Of a stretch of 64,000 nt of DNA, positions 20,235 to 31,069 are shown one piece after another. The notes under the pieces are model-generated. The model did not search any database and was not told the origin of the DNA. It saw only the letters and a list, made by a program, of their open reading frames with translations. Both the position numbers and the translations under genes were made by a program. How positions within the stretch are numbered: the first letter of the stretch is position 1; each line of letters opens with the position of its first letter. Source of the stretch: Euglena gracilis (Eukaryota > Euglenida > Euglenophyceae > Euglenales); assembly GCA_039621445.1 (NCBI GenBank), contig CP154955.1:54999341-55063340 (forward strand). Reading direction: 5' to 3'.

Positions 20235-20530
20235 CCCCCAAATGATGCCCCCCCGAAATAATACAACCCCCCCCCCAGGGTCCGACTGTCCGACTTCGGC
20301 CACCGAAATAATACTGCCCCCCCCCCCCCGGTTTTGGGCCGAAGGCCCGGATTTTTGACCTGAAAATGCAGGTAAAAATCGCAATCTCTGACAACAAAGT
20401 ACGAAAAAAATTGATTTTTTGGGATCATCTGGCCTCCAAAAAATACTAAATTTCATGAGAAAGTTCAAAAAATGACCCCAAAGAGGGGTTTTGGCGCTAT
20501 TTTTGCTCCCACGGAACTTCGAAAATTTTC
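20235..20530. repeat. AAATAATACCCC family, copy 1
   Basis: AAATAATAC plus a C tract occurs twice, then GGCCGAAGGCCCGGAT, CTGACAACAAAGTACGAAAA and TTTTGGCGCTATTTTTGCTC. The order and spacing match 29640-29905 with only point changes over about 270 bases. Confidence 0.85.
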
Positions 20531-20539
20531 GAAAATTTT

Positions 20540-21130
20540 TGGGAAATAATACCCCCCCAGGGGGGGGAAATTGATATCGGAGGCCTTCGGAAAAATTGCG
20601 GAAAAATTGCGGAAAAATTGCGGAAATTGCGGAAAAATTGCGGAAAAATTGATATCGGATTACATTTCTGCTTGGGGGTACTTAGAAAATTTTCAATTGT
20701 GAGGTTCGAAACACCGCAACACCCATGTCGATGCAGGCGAGCACAAATCAACACGCTTGATGTTCTTTGCACAGGTGGGACGCACCCAATCCTGTGACCA
20801 GTGGTGCACCTGTGAGAAAAATTGGTAAACTTTGGGGAGGAACAACAAAACACAATAGCACACCTGTTGATCCATTTGAAGAAGGGCTTGAACTCATTGC
20901 ATCTTCCATCTTCGGTGGTGGGGAAAAAATTCTTCAAAAAAATGGTGAAAAAATGCGGAAAATTTGCGGAAATTGCGGAAAAAATTGCGGAAAATTGCGG
21001 AAAATTGCGGAAATTGCGAAAAATTGCGGAAATTGCGGAAAAATTGCGGATATCAATTTCCCCCCCTGCCCCCCCTCGGGCCGGGACTTCGGGCGAAAAA
21101 AATAATACCCCGGGGGGTATTATTTGGGGG
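20540..21130. mobile_element. inverted-repeat unit with GCGGAAAAATT satellites
   Basis: The ends carry AATAATACCCCC..GGGGGGAAATTGATATC on the left and GATATCAATTTCCCCCCC..AATAATACCCC on the right, so inner arms are inverted. Both halves contain (GCGGAAAAATT)n satellites. The middle (20700-20900) is unique AT-rich DNA. Confidence 0.6.
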
Positions 21131-21134
21131 GGTT

Positions 21135-22490
21135 TACATGTCTCGAACAGAAAATTGCATTTTGGGGCATTTTGAAAAGCTTTGTTGCCCCAACAATTTC
21201 AGGATCCAAAATTGTACTAACTAAATTAACTGGACTAACTGGGTGGGGGAAGGTCTGACTATTGAAAAAAAAAAAACGCCAGAACCGTTTCAAGCAGGCG
21301 GGGAGTGTTCAGGACAACTCTGAGCGACAGCCCCTTTGTGACTTTGCGGATGTCGACCATTGTTTCCCGTGGTTTTCTCTCATCGTCAATGGAGACCCAA
21401 AATGTTGATTTTTGGGTACCCCCCAAAATTTTTTGGGTCGGTTTTGGGACCCCCCAAAAAATACAGAAACAAAACCCAACCTTGTAATGAGTGATCAACA
21501 ACTGGGATTTTTTCTGTGCCTCCTTGTGCTGTTTACTTGGCGCATTGTCCGCAACGCTTTTTGTGCCTGCTGCGCGCACACACATTCGTCAACAAAACGG
21601 ACACGTTGCCAACCCCAACCATAACTCAACCTCGACCCCTTCCCCTTCCCCTACCTCTATGATCCACAGTTCTCAGGTGGCACCACAGAGGCATGGGTTG
21701 GGGGTGAGCTTTTGGCTGCCAAGGGAAATATACTGTCTGGGCAGAAATTAAGACGCTGTCTGCCAAAACCCCAGGTTGTGCCACTCAAGGGGCCACAAAC
21801 AAAGGCTGCCAAGCAATATAAACTGTCCACAAGCCAAGAAAAGAAAACAACACTACATGAATTCTCCTCTTGGAACAGAGAACTGGCGAATCAAAAGTTC
21901 AAAAAAGGACGTCCCACTACGGAAACATGCCGGTGCCATACACAACCCAAAATCTCCAATGTTTTGCCCCATAGCACATGAGGACACAAAATCCGATGCG
22001 GCATGTGGAAACAATGCACTCGTGAGGCGACTGAGCCTTCCTCCACCCATTTCTATCCAACCCTGTGACAAGCCAATTTGGCAGCATTTTTCAAATTGTG
22101 TTGATGATTCCAGGCACAATGGACATGTTCAAAATGACTGGGGTGAGGGGTTCAAAATCGTTTTTGTTTTGGCCCCTCACGAGGCGTTTGGGCTCTGCCA
22201 AGGTCAACAGGGCAATGCCAAGTTTTTGGGCGACACATTCGGGTGGGGAAACCCTGAGAGTCCCTGAGAATGAGAGTCCCTTCTCAAAAGGAAATACCGG
22301 AAATCACTAAACAAAGTGTTGTGAGGAACAGGGCCTCACGGCGTTGTAAAAAAAAATCGGGCTGCAGAAACAGGCTCCACAGGACAGACCACACAAGTTG
22401 TACGCTTTTTGTAAAAGAGCAGCCGTTGTGGCTTCTGATTGGGTGTCTGCGGACGGTGGACTGAACAGACTCCCCAGGAGAGACGAGATG
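21135..22490. other. no firm gene
   Basis: Mostly unique, moderately AT-rich sequence without G/C tracts. A minus frame at about 21300-21400 (VSIDDERKPRETMVDIRKVT) looks weakly protein-like, possibly a transposon relic, but has no splice context. Confidence 0.3.
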
Positions 22491-22496
22491 GCACAC

Positions 22497-22577
22497 CTCC
22501 TCCCGGATCCACACGTGGATGCTGGGCAGCGCCACACAGCCCATGATGGAGTCCGCCGCAGAGGCGACCGGCGTGCC
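22497..22577 (-). CDS. internal exon (gene 2)
   Basis: The frame reads GTPVASAADSIMGCVALPSI, then HVWIREE, before a GTGTGC donor: 27 codons, phase 0 at both ends when the acceptor is TTCCAAGCACGGAG. It then joins in phase with the exon at 23018 upstream and that at 17695 (or 18987) downstream. An earlier acceptor (GCATGGCAG) would add YVPSTE but break phase with the upstream exon. GC3 is high. IMGCVALPSIHVWI is hydrophobic, possibly a buried strand or helix. No family is recognised. Confidence 0.65.
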
Positions 22578-22644
22578 CTCCGTGCTTGGAACGTACCATG
22601 CTGCCATGCGGTGTCCCCCACCCCCGCTTTTCTTTTCATGTCGG

Positions 22645-22860
22645 ATCACAGACACACACATACAGACGCGCACAGACACACAGACAGACACAGATACACA
22701 CACAGCTGCACGCACACACAGACACACACAAGCACGCATGCACGCACGCACGCACACAGATGCACACGCAAACACCCCACACACGCACACAACACACACA
22801 CACACACACGCACACGCACACACACACACGCACACACGCACACACAACACACACAACACA

Positions 22861-22920
<60 letters not shown>

Positions 22921-22930
22921 CACACACAGT
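22645..22930 (+). repeat. CA and (GCAC)n microsatellite
   Basis: About 285 bases of CA repeats ending in some 16 GCAC units. It lies in the intron between the exons at 23018 and 22577 and reads GT in the transcript. Confidence 0.95.
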
Positions 22931-22932
22931 CT

Positions 22933-22962
22933 CGTAGAGTGGACCAAAAGGTCCACTCTACG
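22933..22962. repeat. perfect 13-bp hairpin, AAAA loop
   Basis: CGTAGAGTGGACC, AAAA, GGTCCACTCTACG: a perfect inverted repeat at the edge of the microsatellite. Confidence 0.95.
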
Positions 22963-23017
22963 GGGTTAGTTGGGGCTTCAGCGCAAGCACAAGCACAACG
23001 GCAAGAGAAATTCCCAC

Positions 23018-23154
23018 CGAACCACCATCCCCGCCTGTGCCAACGTCGTCTCCGTCGCCACCCCCCCCCCCTTCTCCCCCGCCACCCCCCGGCCGGCCCT
23101 GGGTGGGGGTGGGCTGGACGCGGTTCAGGTGCTCCGTCAGTAGGCTGGGGTGGT
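23018..23154 (-). CDS. internal exon with Gly/Asp-rich linker (gene 2)
   Basis: A strong acceptor (GACGCCCTGCCGGCAG) opens HPSLLTEHLNRVQPTPTQGR, followed by a 25-residue Gly/Glu/Asp linker (PGGGGGEGGGGGDGDDVGTG..GGS) and a GTGGGA donor. Forty-five whole codons leave in phase 0, matching the exon at 22497; entry in phase 1 matches either donor of the exon at 28103-28226. That the frame survives several G tracts supports it. The linker is presumably disordered. The function is unknown. Confidence 0.65.
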
Positions 23155-23494
23155 CTGCCGGCAGGGCGTCGCTCAACCATTAACAACCGCCCGGGGGGGG
23201 GGGGTCCAGATCAGAGGCTGGAATAAAGGGCAGAGGTTTTTTAGCCCTGGGGAGGGGGTCCGGACCGACCCACCCACCTGAGGGGGGGGGGGGGCTCGGA
23301 GGGACCCACTGTTGGAGGGCCGACTTGGGGTCCAAAAAATATTTCGGTGCTTCGCGCAGAAAATAGAACGAAACCCCGCCTCTGCCTCTGGGGTGCCCAC
23401 TCGGCCTGACCCCCACCCCCGCTGGTGGGGGCCGGGGGGGGGGGGCTCGGCCAAGACCCACCCTCACCCCCCCTCCCGCGGGTCACGAAACTTG

Positions 23495-23610
23495 AAGAAA
23501 AAAATCTGGTGCAGGGCCTCTACAAGCGCAGGGTCCAAATAGAAGCGCGCCGCCCCCCGCCGCCAAAGGTGGCGGTCCACCATGAGCACACCCGTGCTTC
23601 GATTTTTCGG
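23495..23610. repeat. CTACAAGCGC family, copy 1
   Basis: TCTACAAGCGCAGGGTCCAA, ATAGAAGCGC, CCGCCGCC..GGCGGTCC and GCACACCCGTG recur at 34.97-35.12 kb. On the minus strand the copies give similar peptides (RFYLDPALVEA and HFYLDPT). The repeat is more likely non-coding than a duplicated exon. Confidence 0.6.
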
Positions 23611-23751
23611 GGAGGGGGTATGGGACTGGGAAAAAAGGCTGCTGGCTGGATAGACCCCCCCCCCACTTGAGTGAAGCCCTGTCTGCCGGGCAAGAGCGAT
23701 AGGTCCAGTGGCCCAGTGTGCTGAGTCGCCGCGTCTCCAAGAACTGGGTCT

Positions 23752-23808
23752 GCTGGGGGGGGGGGGGGGGGGGGTGGGGGGGGGAGGGGGGTGGGGTGGG
23801 GGGGGGCC
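23752..23808 (+). repeat. poly-G stretch
   Basis: About 55 bases of nearly pure G with a few T and A, one of several potential G-quadruplex tracts. Confidence 0.85.
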
Positions 23809-23819
23809 AAAGTGGTGTG

Positions 23820-24540
23820 CGCTGCAATGCTGGATGTGCACAAAAAAGCTTGACTTTGAAATGAAAAAACAAGCCAATCACAAAATGTTTGGAAGTCGGC
23901 ACCCCCAAAACCTTACTTCACTTAAGAATGCACATAAAAAAGTCTTGCTTTGCCACTGCAGAAACAGGGAAGAGACCTCTTTGAACACGCCCTTGGATGA
24001 AAAAAACGACCTTCGGCGCTTCGAGCCTGAATGGCGGACATTTTTTTCAGGACCGGGAAGTCGGCACCCACCAACTCACCTCTACGAGGGGGGGGGGACT
24101 CTGGGGGACCCACTTGAGGGGTCAATTTTTGAATCCAAAAAGAAGCTGGCGCTTTGCACCAGAAGTATAGAAAAAGGCCATTTAGGGTGATCCTCTTAGG
24201 AGGCAGGGCTGGATGGGAAAGCCTGGAGGGAGGCAGTTCGCAAGGAATAAATTCACCTGAACACTGGCACTCCCGGAAGGGATCGTGTCCAACCCCCCAC
24301 CCACCACCCATGGCGTCTCCGGGATCCCGTTCAGCCCTGGAGGAGGGCTTGTTCTGGTTTATGCCTTAAAACTTGATACCCCCTGGTCCAAACCCACCCA
24401 CCCACGTGCCCCCGCCCGAGGAGGGAGGGTAGACCTGCCCACCCCCAAAAGCGGCCAAAAACATCAGAAAATTCCGCCAGCCCTGCCTTGACTTGTCTGC
24501 ATGAACCCATAATTGGACAGTCCCCCCAAGGATGGCAGGG
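23820..24540. other. no gene seen
   Basis: Unique sequence with scattered G/C tracts. No acceptor/donor pair encloses a convincing frame. Confidence 0.35.
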
Positions 24541-24649
24541 GCCTGACGGTCTGAGCCCACTCACACAAACACACACAACGCAACACATGCACTCACACGA
24601 TCCGCAATGCACAGCTGGAGCGAGAACCGCGCACACACGAACACAATAC

Positions 24650-24700
24650 CCGCTGGCGCAGACTCTGCAGCTCGGAGTGCATGTCAGCCCCAAGTCTTAG
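24650..24700 (-). CDS. weak exon candidate, coiled-coil-like
   Basis: The minus frame RLGADMHSELQSLRQR ends at a GTATTGTG donor, and a GT-rich tract follows. The heptad-like pattern resembles the other coiled-coil exons of gene 2. The upstream acceptor is unclear (CTAAG or ACTGCAG), and the phase does not fit its neighbours, which already fit each other without it. Confidence 0.25.
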
Positions 24701-24894
24701 CTTTGGACAATTCCTGCAGTCTGCGAGCCAGTTGCAACCCTCCCAGAGCTTTTTGTAGCATGATATTACAGCCGAGTTTTTGAGGCAGACGGTCTCAACC
24801 ATTTCGCTTCAATAGGGTGGAAAAAACAGCAAGTACAGGGCAGACAAAAAATTGAAGTAAAACTTACCATAATTTTTATTGGATTTTTGGACCG

Positions 24895-25110
24895 GCGTGT
24901 GCTTTCCGCCAGGGGTTTTCCCGGGGGGGCCCCAGGGGCCGGAAGGGTTTGGGGGGGGGGGGGAGGGTCGGCCAGCTGGGAGCTGGACCCGGAGGGTTCC
25001 AACAAATGCCCGAAAAAAAGCCCAAATCCAGCTGGGTTGGCATTTTTCAGCCAAAATCTGGAGGGTAAAACCCCAAAACCCTCCAAAAGCAGCCGTTTTT
25101 GACCATTTTT
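24895..25110. repeat. CCAGCTGGGAGCTGG family, copy 5
   Basis: CCAGGGGTTTTC, GGCCAGCTGGGAGCTGGACC and TTTTTCAGCCAAAATCTGGA match the copy at 6.23 kb closely. Confidence 0.7.
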
Positions 25111-25125
25111 TAATATTTTTCCACA

Positions 25126-25150
25126 ATATATATATATATATATATATATA
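25126..25150. repeat. (TA)n microsatellite
   Basis: A perfect TA run of about 25 bases. Confidence 0.9.
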
Positions 25151-25524
25151 ATCCTCTTTTCAAATTTTTTGGCGCTTTGTGCTTTTTTTCCCAGTCCAGC
25201 CTGGCTTCGCCGGGCTGGCCCGAGCTTTACTTCAACAGACCCCCTGGGTGTGAAGCCTTATGCTTTATCGAACTCGTGAAAGATGTTGCAGTTTGGGTAA
25301 TGCATAGAAAGAGGCGTTGAGTCCACTTTTGTTCCACTTTTTCCCTTTTTGTCCACATGGTGCAAGCAGGGGTTTTCTCAAGCCGGAGGGGACCCTACCC
25401 TTGGGGGGAGCCAGCCAGCCAGCACCGGTTTTCCATCCAGCACCTCCCAGCCAGGTAGCGGACAAACAGCCCGGACTCACTTAACCAAATTCTAATTGTA
25501 ATGTTTGCAACCGCGATTATTGCA

Positions 25525-25880
25525 TAAACCCCCCCCAAATATAAAGGCCCCCCCAAAAATTAAGCCCCCCCCCAAAATAAGCCCCCCCCCCCAATATAAA
25601 GCTGCCCCGGGAGTTTGATTTTCCGCCCAAATATAAAGCCCCCCCCCCACAATATGGAGCCAGACGCTGATGTCATTCAGGAAAACATAAAAAAAAATTT
25701 GGATGGATACAACATCTTTTTCACCAGAGATGCTCCATTTTGGATAAGAATTGCACATTTTTGCGAAAAATAGGAGGTACACAACGAAAATCTGGCATAA
25801 AATTGGTGTTTGGCCACAACTAAAGGCCTAGGGGCCACCCGAAAAAGTTTGATTTCCCTCCAAATTTAAAGCCCCCCCCC
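25525..25880. repeat. AAATATAAAGCCCC word cluster
   Basis: AAATATAAAG or AAAATAAGC followed by C tracts occurs at least six times between 25530 and 25880. Confidence 0.7.
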
Positions 25881-25934
25881 CTGAGGGTCTTGAAATCCCG
25901 TCCAAATACAGGGGGGGGGGAAATGCGCTCGCCC

Positions 25935-26360
25935 GGCCTCGGAAAAAATGCGCAAAAATGCGCAAAAATGCGCAAAAAAATGCACAAAAAATGCGCATTT
26001 TTGGAAAAAATGCGCAAAAATGTGCAAAATCCGAGAAAAAATGCGCAAAAATCACGAAAATGCAAAAATTACCCAAAAACATGCAAAAATGGCACCAAAT
26101 TTGAAGAAATTATGTAGAACAATGAGGAAAATGTAAGTTTCAAAAAAAAGTCGAAAATTTCAAATTTTTGCAAAAAATTGCAAAAATGGTCAAAAAATGC
26201 GAAAATTTTGGAAAATCACGAAAAAATGTGCCAAAAAGCAAAAAAAATGCGCTGAAAAAAAAAATGCGCAAAAAATGCGAAAAAATGCGCAAAAATGCGC
26301 ATTTTTGGAAAATTTGAAAAAATGCGCAAAAAATGCGAAAAAATGAGAAACGCATTTTCC
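25935..26360 (+). repeat. AAAAATGCGC satellite
   Basis: Degenerate AAAAATGCGC units over about 420 bases, in two blocks around a less regular centre. Met/Arg/Lys frames on the + strand and Phe/Ala/His frames on the - strand come from the repeat. Confidence 0.85.
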
Positions 26361-26384
26361 CCCCCTGGCAAAAATATAAAACCA

Positions 26385-26945
26385 GGCCCCCCCCCCAAAG
26401 TGCCCCCCCCCCCAAGGACCAGGCCAACTGGGAACCTTCTAAGCAAAGGCTTCGCCGCGGCACATCAGCTCCAGGGTCAGTGGCAGGGGTCGCCGGGGTT
26501 GGCTGGGAAGGCCGAGTCGACATAAACTCCCCAAAAAATAAGACCCCCCCCGGGCCGATCAAGCAAAAATCCAAAAATAAGACCCCCCCAAAAAACAAGA
26601 CCCCCCCCTGACGGCACGAAGTGCCGGGGAAGGTGAAATTTTTCCCGAAAAATTACCAAAAACCCCAATTTTGTACACCAAAATATTGAAATCTTATAAA
26701 TTTTCAGATTTTTGAAGTGCAAGAAAACATGGTAAATGCCAATTTACACCAATTTACACATGGCGCGAAGCACCGAAGGAAAAAAGTTAGTGCTCTTGGG
26801 AACCTGAAAAAGGTGCTTTTTCAGGCGGGTCGGTCAAGCAAAATCCAAAAATAAGACCCCCAAAAATAAGACCCCCCCCTGGAGGTTTCCAGCAATGGAC
26901 CCAAAAATAAGACCCGGGTCTTGTTTTTGGGGGGGGTTTACCCCA
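26385..26945. repeat. AAAATAAGACCCC word cluster
   Basis: AAAATAAGACCCCCC-type words recur about eight times (26530-26900), ending with the inverted form GGTCTTGTTTTTGGGG at 26930. Confidence 0.7.
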
Positions 26946-26949
26946 TGGG

Positions 26950-28095
26950 GATCGACCACCCCCCAACGCCCCCCTCAGGGGTGGGAGGGTGGAAGGGGGG
27001 GTCATGGAACACCACATGGGGGGGGGGCTTGGCTGGGGGCAGAAACACAGTTTTTTAACACACAGTCCGGACAGAAAATGACAGGAAACAAAAATGATGG
27101 GAAACCGCTCACGTTTTCCCATCATTTTTTCTATTCATTTTCCCCTACCATGCCCTTTCAAAGCTCTTTCGGAGGAACCACGTTCACAGGTCAAATATCA
27201 CACACAAAAGGATGGGGGTGGTCGATTTGGGGTCCGATTTTAATGTAAAACCACAAAAAAGACACCCAGAAAGCTATTTTGACCTTTTTTTGGAATTTGA
27301 GTTGCCTTTTTGCCAAAAAAAATTTCAACACAAGTGGAAAAGTTACCATCATTTTCCATGAAAAGTTGAATCTTCCCATCATTAATTATTCCTAAATCAA
27401 AATTTCCTATCATCTTTTTTCGTCATTTTTGTTTCCCATCGTTCTTGTCCAGACTGTACATCTATCTGTATATCAATATCTACATATCTACAATTTATGT
27501 GATACACATGTATAGTACACGTAATATCATATATGTTAATTTTGTGTCCTATTTCTGATGGTGCTTGCACCCCCCCCCCTGGGAGTTGGTGGGTTTGTTG
27601 TTGTGCTCCCCTCCGACACCCCTCCGACAACAACCAAACCTTTGGCCAGGGGCTACCCCCTGGCCAAAGCTGGTGCTGCCTGACATTCAAAAAGCGAATT
27701 GCCAGAAGAGGAAAAAGAACGCCAGGCAGAGAAGAGATTTTTGGGCTGCACACTGGGGAACTGATTGGCCTGGCGCATTGTGACAACTCGATTCTTTGTT
27801 TTGTTGGGGGAATGGTGGATGCAGGGGTTGTGATCCACACAAAAGGCGAAAACCACAGGCAGAAAACTGCTCAGGAAATTTATTTCGCCCAAGCGCTCCT
27901 ATTCCACCATGCCCTCCATCTCATTTCCGGACTGAAAACGATCGGGAGCGGATCAGTCCCAAACACATTGAAGCATGCTTGGAACAGAACACCCCCAAAA
28001 AATACAAAAAAATACAAAAAAAAACACAAGAGGCACTCTGGCCCATGCGCGCTGGCGGCAGGGGAGCGGACGGCAGCAGCAAAGCCACCCCGCCC
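26950..28095. other. no firm gene
   Basis: Three or four copies of ATGATGGGAAA/TTTCCCATCAT-type words occur (27090-27440). A + strand frame at about 27710-27930 (FGLHTGELIGLAHCDNSILC) looks weakly protein-like but has no identifiable ends. Confidence 0.3.
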
Positions 28096-28102
28096 GGCTG
28101 AC

Positions 28103-28226
28103 GCGGGGCCCCTCGGCCCCTGGGCTCGCAGCGCGCCTTCCAGTACTCCTCCCCCTGCTCCGGCGCCCCCCCACTGGTCTGGCCCAGCAGTTCCCCCAGC
28201 ACGGGCAGCAACTCTTGTCGGGGGCC
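28103..28226 (-). CDS. internal exon, Leu-rich helix (gene 2)
   Basis: The acceptor is a C13 tract plus CAG. The frame reads GPRQELLPVLGELLGQTSGG, then APEQGEEYWKARCEPRGRGA, to a GTCAGC donor; a GTGGGG donor after GELLGQT is an alternative. Both exits leave phase 1 and fit the exon at 23018. The first half is a Leu-rich amphipathic helix. GC3 is high. No family is recognised. Two 40-bp tandem copies sit just upstream of the acceptor. Confidence 0.6.
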
Positions 28227-28240
28227 CTGGGGGGGGGGGG

Positions 28241-28320
28241 CAGCCCCACTAATTGCCTGTTGTTTTGTTGCGGAACAAAACAGCCCCACTAATTGCCTGT
28301 TGTTTTGTTGCGGAACAAAA
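28241..28320. repeat. 40-bp exact tandem duplication
   Basis: CAGCCCCACTAATTGCCTGT plus the next 20 bases is repeated exactly twice. Confidence 0.95.
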
Positions 28321-28329
28321 CAACCGAGG

Positions 28330-29340
28330 CCCGTTCGGCCCGGCATCGAAACCCCCGGGGCTGTGAAGTCGGCTGGAGGGGTGGACGCCCACCCATCACC
28401 CAATGGTTTCCAGGATCCTGGTACATTCCTATCCCGTCTCAACACAAAACAGCCATTTGACTGTTTTGGCATCGACAGCCTAACACAAGACCGCTGGGAC
28501 TATGAATCCAATTGCCAATCACAAACCAAACACCAAGCTCGAGATGAACACTGTTGTCTTACACCATGTACCGTTTCTTAGGTTTTCAGCTTCCTGCCTC
28601 CTGGTCCATCAGCACTGCTTCATTCATCGGTTCTTAATAACTTATTTGCTTGTTGGGTGCAATTTTTGGGCTTTGCAATTGCACTGACATTGGTCGCAAT
28701 GAAAATTTCAAAGGTTTTGCAAAATGCAACCAACTTCGAAATATATATGCAAGCAGGGGGGGCTAAACGTCCAATAATGTGTGCATGGGGTGCACACATT
28801 ATTGGACCGAGCTTCGGACCTTCAGGGGTGTGACACTGATTTGGGCACTCCCCAAAAGCACTCCAGTGTAAATTGGCTTTTTTGGACGTTAACTCGGGCC
28901 CTCGGGGGTGTGACATTGATTTGGGCACTGCACACTTACATGGGGGTCTCCCCCCCTTTTGGTTGGAGAATGTCCTTTAAGGATGCAGCTGTCTCATTGT
29001 CTAAAATGGGCATCGGATGGCCGGCTGTCCAACGTGTGTACGCATAAGCCGGGGTCGGCGCATATGAAACCCCCCAAGGACCGGCCAACCTATGGGACCC
29101 CTCCAACACCAACGACAACCGTTGGGATTTGCACCGTCACAGTGCAGGGTTTGCAACAACAGGAGACCAGTGCGGCGGGGGGGGGGCAGCTCAGGGGGCT
29201 GCTCTAGCAGGCGGTGACTGGGGGGTTGTCCAGCACTTCACCAAAAAGCAGGGGGGCAAGCCCAGTGAGCGAGCCCCCTGTCCCGGGGGGGGGGGGCAAG
29301 GAGGGGTGGCTTGTCTGAGCCACCCAACAACCCCCTCCCC
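28330..29340. other. intron; CACTGATTTGGGCACT words
   Basis: No exon is supported. GGTGTGACACTGATTTGGGC and GGTGTGACATTGATTTGGGC (28825, 28910) are two copies of a word related to 47.27 kb. Confidence 0.4.
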
Positions 29341-29355
29341 CCCTCAAAGGCCAGC

Positions 29356-29427
29356 CTCGAAGAATTGCTGTGCCGGGCCTCCTGGTCCAACGCGATGCTG
29401 CGCCACTTGCTCGCCGCCTCCTCGGCC
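29356..29427 (-). CDS. internal exon, coiled-coil segment (gene 2)
   Basis: The acceptor is a C13 tract plus ACAG. The frame reads AEEAASKWRSIALDQEARHS, then NSS. Entry in phase 2 exactly complements the exit of the exon at 30666 (CA + G = Gln), giving RRELKTQAEEAASKW across the join. The heptad-like polar/Ala pattern continues the helix of the previous exon. The donor is uncertain: no GT is near, and GAGGCTGG could be a rare GC donor. GC3 is high. Confidence 0.6.
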
Positions 29428-29639
29428 CTGTGGGGGGGGGGGGGGCTGGACGCGAGCGGCTCCATTGCAATGGTCGCGGGGGCACGCGGCTGGGTCACGC
29501 AGGTCAGGTGTGCCAGGCGTACGCAGGTGCCTGCACTCCGGACAGCCGAAAGAGCAGGAAAGGTTGGGTCATATTTTGCAACTGCTGAACATTACAGGAG
29601 GAGAGGGTCACTGTCCAAACGGCTTTTTAGTAAGCCCTC

Positions 29640-29905
29640 CCCCCAAATAATACCCCCCCTCGGGGTCCGACTTCTGCGACTGAATTAATACCCCCCCCCC
29701 GGTTTCGGGCCAAAGGCCCGGATTTTGACCTGAAAATGTAGGTAAAAATCACAATCTCTGACAACAAATTACGAAAAAAATCGATTTTTCTGGATTATCT
29801 ACCTCAAAAAATGCTAAATTTCATAAGAAAGTACAAAAAACGAACCCAAAGGGGGCTTTTGGTACTATTTTGGCTCCCATGGGACTTCCAAAAATTTCGG
29901 AAATC
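29640..29905. repeat. AAATAATACCCC family, copy 2
   Basis: A close relative of 20235-20530: CCAAAGGCCCGGAT, CTGACAACAAATTACGAAAA and TTTGGTACTATTTTGGCTCC occur in the same order. Confidence 0.85.
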
Positions 29906-29908
29906 CCA

Positions 29909-30095
29909 TTTCCCCAAAAATTATCTGATCAAAAAGCACCCGTTTCCCCAAAAATTACATGATCAATAAGCACCCGTTTCCCCAAAAATTATCCGATCAA
30001 AAAGCACCCGTTTCCCCAAAAATTACATGATCAAAAAGCACCTGTTTCCCCAAAAATTACATGATCAAAAAGCACCCGTTTCCCCAAAAATTATC
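29909..30095 (+). repeat. 34-bp minisatellite, 5.5 copies
   Basis: The unit begins TTTCCCCAAAAATTA and ends GATCAAAAAGCACCCG; copies differ at a few sites (TCTG, CATG, TCCG). Confidence 0.95.
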
Positions 30096-30349
30096 TGCAA
30101 CTTGAAGGTTTTATCTTGAGTGCTCATCTGTGCAGCCCGAATGTCAAAAAACTTCGTCACTTTTTTTCTGTCTGAGATTTGAATGCCTGAAGGTGGGTGG
30201 TTCCAGGAAGGAGCAGAAGAAGGCCACAGGGTGAGGACATGATGAGAAAGTGAAAATAATGCAGAAAAGTTCTGAATGGTTTCCTCCATTTCTGTCACTT
30301 TCATTTTTGAACAAAGAGGCACCCAGCGTGCGCACACGCTCGCTCGCGT

Positions 30350-30665
30350 CGTGCACACACAGAGAAAAACACACAAACACTCACTCACTCACACTCACAC
30401 GCCCGCATGCACACACATGCACACACGCGAAATGCACACAACACGCACAATAAAACAACACACAACACACACAACACACAACACACACAACACACACAAC
30501 ACAAACGCACACACGCACACCACACACTACACACCACACACAACACACAACACACACACACACACACACACCACACACCACACACCACACACCGCACACA
30601 CCACACAACACACAACACGTACACAACACACACAACACACACACGACACACACACACACACACAC
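30350..30665 (+). repeat. CA/CAACA microsatellite at a 5' splice site
   Basis: About 315 bases of CA repeats with CAACA and CACCA interruptions. On the transcribed strand it starts as GTGTGTGTG directly at the donor of the exon at 30666. Confidence 0.95.
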
Positions 30666-30767
30666 TGGGTCTTCAGCTCCCGCCGGGCCACAAGCCGGCT
30701 CTCCTCCAACTCGCGGGCGATGCGGGCGAACTCCTGCTCCTTCCACCGGGCGTGGTCTGCCGCATCA
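30666..30767 (-). CDS. internal exon, charged coiled coil (gene 2)
   Basis: A strong acceptor (GGCTGCCTGCCTGTGCCGCAG) opens DAADHARWKEQEFARIAREL, then EESRLVARRELKT, and the donor is the first GT of a GT microsatellite. Entry (one base) and exit (two bases) complement the exons at 31680 and 29427. Glu/Arg-rich heptads indicate a coiled coil. GC3 is very high. The open frame runs upstream of the acceptor (GRVAVPVVRQAWVLVAACLC) to an earlier CAACAG, which would give a different phase. Confidence 0.75.
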
Positions 30768-31002
30768 CTGCGGCACAGGCAGGCAGCCACCAGTACCCAA
30801 GCCTGACGCACCACGGGCACAGCGACCCGGCCCGGCGGTGCGGCATACCCGAACACTGTTGCGGGGGGGGAGGGGGAAGCTCAAAGGTTTCGGGGAAAAA
30901 TTTGCCTTAAAAATAATGCCGCATAAATTTTCTTTGATAAGCCACTTTCCTTAGAAGTCTGACATTGAGGTGACATAGAGGGATAGCAGAGGTAGAGGTG
31001 AC

Positions 31003-31066
31003 CTCTACCTCTACCTCTACCTCTACCTCTACCTCTACCTCTACCTCTATCCCTCTACCTCTATCC
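31003..31066 (+). repeat. (CTCTAC)n hexamer array
   Basis: About ten CTCTAC units, preceded by the inverted AGAGGTAGAGGTGACCTC, so the 5' end can fold back. Confidence 0.95.
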
Positions 31067-31069
31067 AGC

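Noticed and set aside
23495-23610. coding exon VDRHLWRRGAARFYLDPALV
   Set aside because: The same peptide-like pattern recurs at 34.97-35.12 kb as part of a DNA repeat, with non-coding differences and no splice sites.
25948-26598. Met/Arg/Lys and Phe/Ala/His frames
   Set aside because: Direct translation of AAAAATGCGC satellite units.
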